Shown here piece after piece: positions 58,385 through 64,000 of a stretch of 64,000 nucleotides of DNA. A model generated the notes under the pieces. It was given only the letters and a program-made list of their open reading frames with translations. It was not told the DNA's origin and searched no databases. Each line of letters starts with the position of its first letter. Positions within the stretch are counted from its first letter, which is position 1. Source of the DNA: Cupriavidus necator A5-1 (lineage in GTDB: Bacteria; Pseudomonadota; Gammaproteobacteria; Burkholderiales; Burkholderiaceae); contig NZ_JQLI01000001.1 in NCBI RefSeq assembly GCF_000744095.1, positions 372,001 through 436,000 of the forward strand, read 5' to 3'. The translations under genes and the position numbers were made by a program.

Positions 58385-59044
58385 ATGGCCACGATAGACC
58401 TGCAACGCCGCGCTGAAATCGGCCGCCAGAAGCGCGAGCGGACTCGCGTCGCGCTGATCAGGGCAGCGATGAAAGTGGTCGCACAACGAGGCTTCGATGT
58501 GCCGACCATTGACGATTTCATCGCAGCCGCCGAGGTGGCGCGTGGCACGTTCTACAACTACTTCGAAACTAAGGAGGCGCTGGTTGGTGCCATGGCGGCG
58601 TATGTGGCCGACACGGTAGACGCCGAGATCCTGCCGCTGATCGAGGGCGTGGACGATCCTGCAGTACGTGTCGCTACGGCCATTCGCCACTTCATCCGCT
58701 TCAGCAAGCGCAACCCTGACTGGGGCTGGATACTCGTGCGCTCGTTCCCTGACACTTCGGGCGGCTGGAGTGAGGGAATGCGCAAAGGCGCAGCAGGCGA
58801 CATCCAGCTCGGCAAGCGTACCGGGCGCTTCCAGGTGGATTCAGTGCCGGCGGCACTGGCGCTCGGCATTGGCACGCTGGCGGCGGGCATGCGCACCGCA
58901 CTCATCGAGCGCACTACGGCAGCTTTTGGCGATCAGGTTGCCGCGATGACACTCCAAGCGTTCGGGGTGGAGCGGGACGAGGCCATCCGGATCGCCAAGA
59001 TGCCGCTGCCTCCGATGCGCGAGCTTGCTGGTCCGGCGGACTGA
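58385..59044 (+). CDS. TetR-family repressor
   Basis: A 219-residue TetR: N-terminal helix-turn-helix (VALIRAAMKVVAQRGFDVPTIDDFIAAAEVARGTFYNYFETKEAL) and an all-helical effector domain. TetR proteins usually repress neighbouring genes until a ligand binds. Candidate targets are the MFS exporter (now broken) upstream and the catabolic genes to the right. Confidence 0.92.
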   Translation: MATIDLQRRAEIGRQKRERTRVALIRAAMKVVAQRGFDVPTIDDFIAAAEVARGTFYNYFETKEALVGAMAAYVADTVDAEILPLIEGVDDPAVRVATAIRHFIRFSKRNPDWGWILVRSFPDTSGGWSEGMRKGAAGDIQLGKRTGRFQVDSVPAALALGIGTLAAGMRTALIERTTAAFGDQVAAMTLQAFGVERDEAIRIAKMPLPPMRELAGPAD

Positions 59045-59184
59045 CCAGGCCAGTCGCACGGCCACGCAGCAGGGCGCCATGACAAGCGGGGCTCAAGCGG
59101 GGCCGGGCAGACCCGGCGCCACTGGCCAGTGCTGAGGAATCGTGGCGACAGTAGTCGCCGCTGGGTCACCAGCGGCACATCGCT

Positions 59185-59838
59185 TCAGAAGCGGATCATA
59201 TCGTGCGGCGTCATGCCGGGCGGCAGCGGTGGCCGGCTCGTGATCGACGCTACCGTTTCCCCATCTGCATAGCGGCGAATCCACGCTTCGGGCTCGAAAA
59301 TCACGCCGATTGGATTTTCTTTGTATTTGCCTGCAGCGAAGAAGGCGTCGCATTCCTCGTTGGTGAAGTTGTCTACCTGCAATTCGATCTTGTGGCCGTC
59401 CGGGTCCTTGTAGTAGATCGACGTGGTCGGGCCGTGATTGATCGTCCAGAAGGGCTCAATGGCGAGTGCTTTCAGCCGCAGGTAGGTTCCCAGCAGTTCA
59501 GGCAGACCGTGGTAGGTGAACGCGAAATGGTCTACCACGGCAGTGGGGGCGGTCGGCATTGGCTGCAGATCGTCAAAGCGGATCAGGCCAATGCGGTGGT
59601 GTTCGTCGTCATAGCGCAGGAAGCACAGCCTGTCGTTCTCAAATGACACTGTCGCGTTCAGCACGGCCACGTACCAGTCACGCATGATCTCCAGTTGGCT
59701 GGTCAGACAGACCACGTGGGCGAATTTGGTTGGCGAAAGCTTCGCGGCGCGCGCGAGCAGGGTATCCGCGGTGTCGTCCGGCAGTCGGGTCAGGTGGGCG
59801 TCGGCCATGGTCTTCTCCATATCGTGGTGGGTGTTCAT
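59185..59838 (-). CDS. VOC-superfamily (extradiol-dioxygenase-like) protein
   Basis: A 217-residue vicinal-oxygen-chelate protein: LSPTKFAHVVCLTSQLEIMRDWYVAVLNATVSFEND (His metal ligand in FAHVV), VDHFAFTYHGLPELLGTYLRL (His), and STSIYYKDPDGHKIELQVDNF-type end (Glu). The metal triad is H, H, E as in extradiol dioxygenases. It overlaps the FAH-family gene by 4 bp (ATGA), so ATG 59838 is chosen, although ATG 59808 has GGAG ahead of it. Confidence 0.87.
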   Translation of the reverse strand: MNTHHDMEKTMADAHLTRLPDDTADTLLARAAKLSPTKFAHVVCLTSQLEIMRDWYVAVLNATVSFENDRLCFLRYDDEHHRIGLIRFDDLQPMPTAPTAVVDHFAFTYHGLPELLGTYLRLKALAIEPFWTINHGPTTSIYYKDPDGHKIELQVDNFTNEECDAFFAAGKYKENPIGVIFEPEAWIRRYADGETVASITSRPPLPPGMTPHDMIRF

Positions 59839-60713
59839 GCGATCCAGTCAGGTTCGTCGATGACGGTGTTCTCGATTGCGCCGACATCCGTGATCTCCAT
59901 CCGGACGACGTCCCCCGCTCGCAAATAGGCGGGTGGCTGCCGAAGACCACCGCAGCCGCGCGGCGAACCCGTGGCCAGTACATCGCCCGGCTCAAGGGTG
60001 CAAACCTGGCTGAGATCGGCAATCAATTGCGCGCAGGAGAACAGCATCTCGCCAGTCGAGCCGTCCTGGCGCAGTTCGCCGTTGACCCAAGTCCGGATGC
60101 GCAGAGCCTGCACATCGCCGATTTCGTCGGGCGTGACCAGGTACGGGCCAAACGGACCATGCGTGTCGAATGACTTGCCCAGCGTGGCGGTCGGCGAACG
60201 CAACTGCCAGTCACGTACCGATACGTCGTTGCAGACCACATACCCGCCTATCACCTCGAGGGCGTCCTCGGCGGCTACATGCCGGCAGCGCCGCCCGATC
60301 ACGATGCCTAGCTCGCATTCGTAGTCGAGCTGCGCTGATACGCGTGGCAGGTGGACGGGGTCGAAGGGTCCGGTCACGCAAGTGGTCTGCTTGTTAAACC
60401 AGATCGGATGTTGCGGCCGCTTCACGCCAAGGTGCACGGCTTCCTGCAAGTGAGATTCGTAGTTCCCGCCCACGCCGAGGTACTTGCCGGGGCGGGGCAC
60501 CGGCGCCAGCAGGCGAACGTCCCTCAGTGGGATGCGCGGTGTATTCCCTGCCTTGGCCTGAGCGGCCAGCGCCATGCCGGCTTCGCCGATCCGGAGCAGG
60601 TCGATCATCTGCAATTTGCGACCGGGCACTACCTCGGTCATGTCGACGATGGCATCGCCGTGCAATACGCCGATGCGTGGAGGACCGTCGTACTCGAACG
60701 ACACTAATTTCAT
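59835..60713 (-). CDS. Fumarylacetoacetate-hydrolase-family protein
   Basis: A 292-residue FAH-family enzyme: RPGKYLGVGGNYESHLQEA, the metal-binding LDYECELGIVIGRR (Glu-x-Glu), YVVCNDVSVRDWQL (Asp), KSFDTHGPFGPYLVTPDEI and DVLATGSPRGCGGLRQPP. These act as hydrolases, decarboxylases or isomerases on beta-diketo acids, typically after ring opening by a dioxygenase. It is coupled to the VOC gene by a 4-bp overlap, so the two probably act in series. Confidence 0.9.
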   Translation of the reverse strand: MKLVSFEYDGPPRIGVLHGDAIVDMTEVVPGRKLQMIDLLRIGEAGMALAAQAKAGNTPRIPLRDVRLLAPVPRPGKYLGVGGNYESHLQEAVHLGVKRPQHPIWFNKQTTCVTGPFDPVHLPRVSAQLDYECELGIVIGRRCRHVAAEDALEVIGGYVVCNDVSVRDWQLRSPTATLGKSFDTHGPFGPYLVTPDEIGDVQALRIRTWVNGELRQDGSTGEMLFSCAQLIADLSQVCTLEPGDVLATGSPRGCGGLRQPPAYLRAGDVVRMEITDVGAIENTVIDEPDWIA

Positions 60714-60802
60714 CTTGAAGTCTCCTCAGTTGCGGTGTTCTGGTGGCGCGGCAAGCAGACGTGCAGCCGATGGAAGTCATTGAAATCGAAATGAACTAAA
60801 AA

Positions 60803-60836
60803 GTCAAATTGACAAAAGAATTCAATTCCATATACT
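60803..60836 (+). promoter_or_regulatory. Sigma-70-like promoter with overlapping dyad, upstream of BKACE
   Basis: TTGACA (60809-60814), a 16-bp spacer and TATACT (60831-60836) form a near-consensus promoter directed to the BKACE gene, which starts at 60893. Its -35 is overlapped by GTCAA-N-TTGAC (60803-60813), a perfect 5-bp-arm dyad also able to serve the divergent FAH gene (a TTGACT lies on the other strand). An operator over the -35 suggests repression, perhaps by the TetR protein. Confidence 0.65.
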
Positions 60837-60892
60837 GCATGAAGTCGAAGCATGTACCGCCGGGTGCAGACACAGACGACAGGAGACGATCG

Positions 60893-61825
60893 ATGAACAG
60901 ACCCAAGGTAGTCGTGACCATCGCCCCGACTGGCGGGATGGCGCACAAATCACAGAACCCGCATCTTCCGACGCAGCCTGACGAAATCGCGCGAGACGTC
61001 TACGATTGCTACAACGCCGGCGCCAGCGTCGTAGCCGTGCATGCGCGCCGGCCCGACGACGGCGCGACCTGTGACCCGGCGATCTACCGCGACATCAACC
61101 AGCGGATTCGTGACCGCAGCGACATCGTCATCAACAACTCCACCGGCGGCGGCGTGCACGGCGACATGATCGGGCAGCCTGGCAACGGGTACTGGGAGAT
61201 CCTCTGGGAGGAGCGTCTCAAGGGCATGGACGCCGGCGCCGAGATGTGCACGCTGGACGCCACCACGATCATCGCCAGTTTCGGGGACAGGGAATTGCTC
61301 ATGCACACGTCGCCGGACCGCTCGCGGATCCTGGCGATGGAGATGAAGCGGCGCGGTATCAAGCCCGAATGGGAAGTCTTCAGTCCAACCCACATTGTTC
61401 AGGACGTGGCCGCGCTGACGGCCGCCGGCTTTGATGAGGAGCCGTTCGTCGTCAATCTCGTGCTGGGCGCACACCGTGGCTTCCAGAACGCAATGCCTTA
61501 CACGCCGCGGATATTGCAATCGATGGTGGACCTGTTGCCGGCGGGCTGCCTGCTCTGCGTGAGCGGCATCGGCCCGGCGCAATTGCCCGCCGCGATGAAC
61601 TCGCTGTTGCTCGGCGGCCACGTGCGCGTGGGATTGGAGGACAACCTCTACTACGGCCCCGGCGAACTGGCCACCAACGCGCAATTGACCGAGCGCGTGG
61701 TGCGGCTGGTGCGCGAGATGGGCTGCGAGCCAGCCACGCCGACAGAGGCGCGCGCCTTGCTGGGCCTTCCGCGCGCCGGCACGTGCCTGCCCGCGTTCGC
61801 CCCCGCCGCGATGCAGTCGCCCTGA
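60893..61825 (+). CDS. BKACE (beta-keto acid cleavage enzyme) family protein
   Basis: A 310-residue TIM barrel of the DUF849/BKACE family, which splits beta-keto acids using acetyl-CoA. Conserved stretches include [60 protein letters not shown] and [15 protein letters not shown] (metal Glu). The usual zinc HxH is altered: where HLHxR is expected the sequence is AVHARR, so the first His is Ala (residue 48) and only His50 remains. Metal binding or substrate may differ. ATG 60893 follows AGGAGA. Confidence 0.85.
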   Translation: MNRPKVVVTIAPTGGMAHKSQNPHLPTQPDEIARDVYDCYNAGASVVAVHARRPDDGATCDPAIYRDINQRIRDRSDIVINNSTGGGVHGDMIGQPGNGYWEILWEERLKGMDAGAEMCTLDATTIIASFGDRELLMHTSPDRSRILAMEMKRRGIKPEWEVFSPTHIVQDVAALTAAGFDEEPFVVNLVLGAHRGFQNAMPYTPRILQSMVDLLPAGCLLCVSGIGPAQLPAAMNSLLLGGHVRVGLEDNLYYGPGELATNAQLTERVVRLVREMGCEPATPTEARALLGLPRAGTCLPAFAPAAMQSP

Positions 61826-61892
61826 AACCTGTACCAATCGAAGCATCCGGAAGAAAAACCTGTTACCCACCTCTGAACCAAGGAGTAAGACG

Positions 61893-62522
61893 ATGGACAC
61901 CCGTCTCAGCGCAGAAGGAATCGATCTGCTGTTTCGTAACGCACGCACCCACAATGCATGGCTCGACAAGCCTATCGCCGATGACACCCTGCGGCAGCTC
62001 TACGAGGTCATGAAATGGGGGCCGACGAGCGCCAATGCCGCCCCGGCGCGGATTGTGTTCCTGAAAACCCGCGAGGCCAAGCAGCGGCTCATGCCGGCAC
62101 TGGCGCCCGGCAATGTCGAGAAGACGATGGCCGCGCCCGTCACCGCGATCATTGCCTATGACAGGAAATTCTATGAACAACTGCCGAAGCTGATGCCGCA
62201 TGTCGATGCGCGCGCCTGGTTTGTAGGCGACCCGGCGCTTGCCGACGTGACGGCACGCCGCAATGCCGCCCTGCAAGGCGCGTACTTGATCATCACGGCG
62301 CGTGCGCTGGGTCTGGACTGCGGCCCGATGTCAGGCTTCGACGCCGCCAGGGTCGATGCCGAGTTCTTTCCGGACGGGCATGTCAACCCGTTCTGGCGAG
62401 AGGCCGTACCGAACGCCGAGGTGAAGACCAGTTTCCTGTGCAACCTCGGTTACGGAGACAGGGCGAAGTTGTATCCCCGCAATCCCAGGCTGGCATTCGA
62501 GGAGGCGTGCAGCCTGCTGTAA
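61893..62522 (+). CDS. RutE/HadB-like nitroreductase-family oxidoreductase
   Basis: A 209-residue FMN flavoprotein: [55 protein letters not shown] is the family FMN-binding start ([18 protein letters not shown]). [17 protein letters not shown] and [20 protein letters not shown] follow. RutE reduces malonic semialdehyde to 3-hydroxypropionate in pyrimidine catabolism. It lies 67 bp after the BKACE gene, so reduction of a semialdehyde product of the pathway is plausible. Confidence 0.9.
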   Translation: MDTRLSAEGIDLLFRNARTHNAWLDKPIADDTLRQLYEVMKWGPTSANAAPARIVFLKTREAKQRLMPALAPGNVEKTMAAPVTAIIAYDRKFYEQLPKLMPHVDARAWFVGDPALADVTARRNAALQGAYLIITARALGLDCGPMSGFDAARVDAEFFPDGHVNPFWREAVPNAEVKTSFLCNLGYGDRAKLYPRNPRLAFEEACSLL

Positions 62523-62617
62523 AGGAGGGCGTACGGCCAGTACCGGCAGCGGCTTCCGCCCCTGCCGTGGCAGTCCGTACCGTGCAGCCTAAAAAAAAGA
62601 CATCGGAGACCGGAGAC

Positions 62618-63775
62618 ATGAAGAGATTGGTATCAGCCAGTGCGGCAGCGATGGCACTGATGGGGGGAGCGAATGCTCAGACCTCCGTCCTTCTGTATGG
62701 GGTGGCGACATCCAGCGTCCAGTACGTGAATCACGCGCAAAACGTCAGCAATGGTGTGCTCGCGCCAGGGTCGGGTTCGGCTGTGCTCCTGAATTCTTCA
62801 GGCATCGCCCAGTCGCGCTTCGGCTTGCGTGGTACGGAAGACCTTGGGAATGGCTATCGCGCTCTCTTCGTGCTGGAGAACCAGTTCAACACCGATAACG
62901 GGCAACTCGGCAACGGTGGCTTGCTGTTCGGCCGTCAGGCCTTCGTGGGCGTGGGCAGCCCCTACGGGACGCTCACGTTCGGCCGGCAATACACCTCTGC
63001 CTTCCTGACGATGGGGAACTTCTCGCCCTCGGGGCTGGCGCCGGAGTTCGAGCCGGTGGTGGCCTTTGCGGGCCCGAACTTCCGGGAGAACAATATGGCG
63101 AAGTATGACGGCAGGTTCGGGCCGCTTTCAGTGAGTGCCCACTGGTCACTTGGCGAGCGCGCCGGGACGGTGACCGCGGGTTCGGCATACGGTGCCGGCT
63201 TGTCGTACTTCACGGACAGCTTTGGCGTCGGCCTGGGCTATGACGAGGTCAAGACGCTGAACACAGCGCAAGCGAACGGAGCTTCCAGCTCAAATGACTA
63301 CGGGCGCGACATGCGTGCCATGTTCGGACTGAGCTACGCCTTCAGGACCGTCAAGCTGGTGGCGACCTACCGATGGGGCAATTCCATCGCGCCATCGTCC
63401 GGCACCCCCACAGTGCTGCCGCACCGCGATGACATGTACTGGGTCGGCGTCACCTGGGATGCCACGCCGGCCGCCCATTTCACCCTCGCCTACTACTACG
63501 ACGATATCAAGCGCGCTACCGTTGGTGGCGCCGTCGTGAACCCAAAGAACCCGCAGCAGTATCTGGCACTGGCGGACTACAACCTTTCCAAGCGTACGGA
63601 TGTATTTGCTGCAGTCGTTTATGCACGGAACGCATCGCTCAACTGGGACAACATCGGATACTTGCCGAACGGGCAATCGATCGGATTCCTGCCGGCCACG
63701 GCACAGGTCTACTACAAGGCGCCGGGAGCCGCCGGACAGGCAGGGCTCTCTCTCGGTATCCGCCACATCTTCTGA
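62618..63775 (+). CDS. Gram-negative porin
   Basis: A 385-residue outer-membrane general porin of the Burkholderiales type. It has a signal peptide (ASAAAMALMGGANA, cleavage about residue 21), SVLLYGVATSSVQYVNH, QSRFGLRGTEDLGNGYRALFVLENQFN and RQAFVGVGSPYGTLTFGRQYTSAF. It ends with the aromatic residue of IRHIF. ATG 62618 is chosen because CGGAGA precedes it and the signal follows. It is the third gene of the rightward unit and probably admits the pathway's substrate. Confidence 0.93.
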   Translation: MKRLVSASAAAMALMGGANAQTSVLLYGVATSSVQYVNHAQNVSNGVLAPGSGSAVLLNSSGIAQSRFGLRGTEDLGNGYRALFVLENQFNTDNGQLGNGGLLFGRQAFVGVGSPYGTLTFGRQYTSAFLTMGNFSPSGLAPEFEPVVAFAGPNFRENNMAKYDGRFGPLSVSAHWSLGERAGTVTAGSAYGAGLSYFTDSFGVGLGYDEVKTLNTAQANGASSSNDYGRDMRAMFGLSYAFRTVKLVATYRWGNSIAPSSGTPTVLPHRDDMYWVGVTWDATPAAHFTLAYYYDDIKRATVGGAVVNPKNPQQYLALADYNLSKRTDVFAAVVYARNASLNWDNIGYLPNGQSIGFLPATAQVYYKAPGAAGQAGLSLGIRHIF

Positions 63776-64000
63776 GCCAATGTAGTCACCCCTAGGCACG
63801 ACCAGGATGGCTCGAATGCCGGCGGACATCGTCATCGTTGCAGGTCGTCCTGTCGCCATTTGCGGAAGCCAAGGTCTACTCCCTTCCCAAAACCGTTCCG
63901 CTCCGAAACCGATATCAGGCACCCTCGAGCAGCGTGTGCGCCGTGGAAAGGAATTTGCACGCCTTTGATGACAGGTTGACGGGCTAAGTGCTCTTGCCTT
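63776..64000. other. Right-edge intergenic
   Basis: 225 bp after the porin stop. No gene start or terminator hairpin with T-tract was recognised. Confidence 0.4.

Overview
The window looks like an accessory region of a Burkholderiaceae replicon, most like Cupriavidus or Ralstonia. The evidence is the GC-rich coding, the Bug/TctC-type solute-binding protein, a chromate-resistance operon, a plasmid-style KfrA-like gene and many insertion sequences. No rRNA, tRNA, CRISPR array or replication origin was found.

1-7.1 kb is a pile of mobile elements. It holds the tail of a tyrosine recombinase, an IS66 relic, an IS21-type element (960-3769) with a 6-bp target duplication, and an IS630 element (4329-5425). 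Each complete IS has split a small gene whose halves can be rejoined: a ribbon-helix-helix-sized regulator and a cold-shock/DUF1294 membrane protein. A membrane-anchored Mrr-like nuclease follows.

8.1-15.5 kb holds an RlpA-like lipoprotein, a truncated tannase, a DMT exporter with a histidine-rich tail, a decayed MFS gene and a chromate operon on the minus strand: chrB, chrA, Fe-type superoxide dismutase, a ChrB C-terminal-domain protein and a secreted LamG-like protein. An 18-bp perfect palindrome lies upstream of chrB. 16.7-23.9 kb is a chaperone island on the minus strand: four Hsp20 genes, an unknown gene, groES, groEL and dnaK, with a sigma-32-like promoter at the upstream end. A decayed Xre/RES toxin-antitoxin pair follows.

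25.4-32.4 kb is probably the most interesting functional unit. A LysR regulator diverges from a seven-gene operon encoding a two-subunit aconitase X, a tricarboxylate-type binding protein, a beta-propeller lipoprotein and three consecutive RraA/HMG-aldolase-fold proteins, all with the (D/E)-X20-R-D motif. This suggests dehydration followed by retro-aldol cleavage of an imported hydroxy-acid; the substrate is unknown.

32.8-37.5 kb holds an epoxide hydrolase broken by one stop codon, then SnoaL, GST, SDR and LysR genes. 37.7-48.8 kb is foreign and decayed: a KfrA-like gene with a large hairpin abutting its start codon, an H-NS-like gene, an LpxL-type acyltransferase, an AT-rich ATPase fragment, ISKra4, IS6, IS21 and Tn3 relics, a diguanylate cyclase, an ArsN2-like acetyltransferase and a porin relic.

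48.9-55.1 kb, on the minus strand, holds a cyclic-nucleotide-binding/thioredoxin-reductase-like protein without a CxxC, and an apparent operon of ABM monooxygenase, YcaC-like hydrolase, YtcJ-like amidohydrolase, DoxX and XapX proteins. 56.7-63.8 kb has a deleted DHA2 exporter gene, a TetR regulator, and a divergent catabolic unit: VOC dioxygenase-like and FAH-family genes leftward; BKACE, RutE-like nitroreductase and porin genes rightward. A strong sigma-70-like promoter overlaps a dyad between the two arms.
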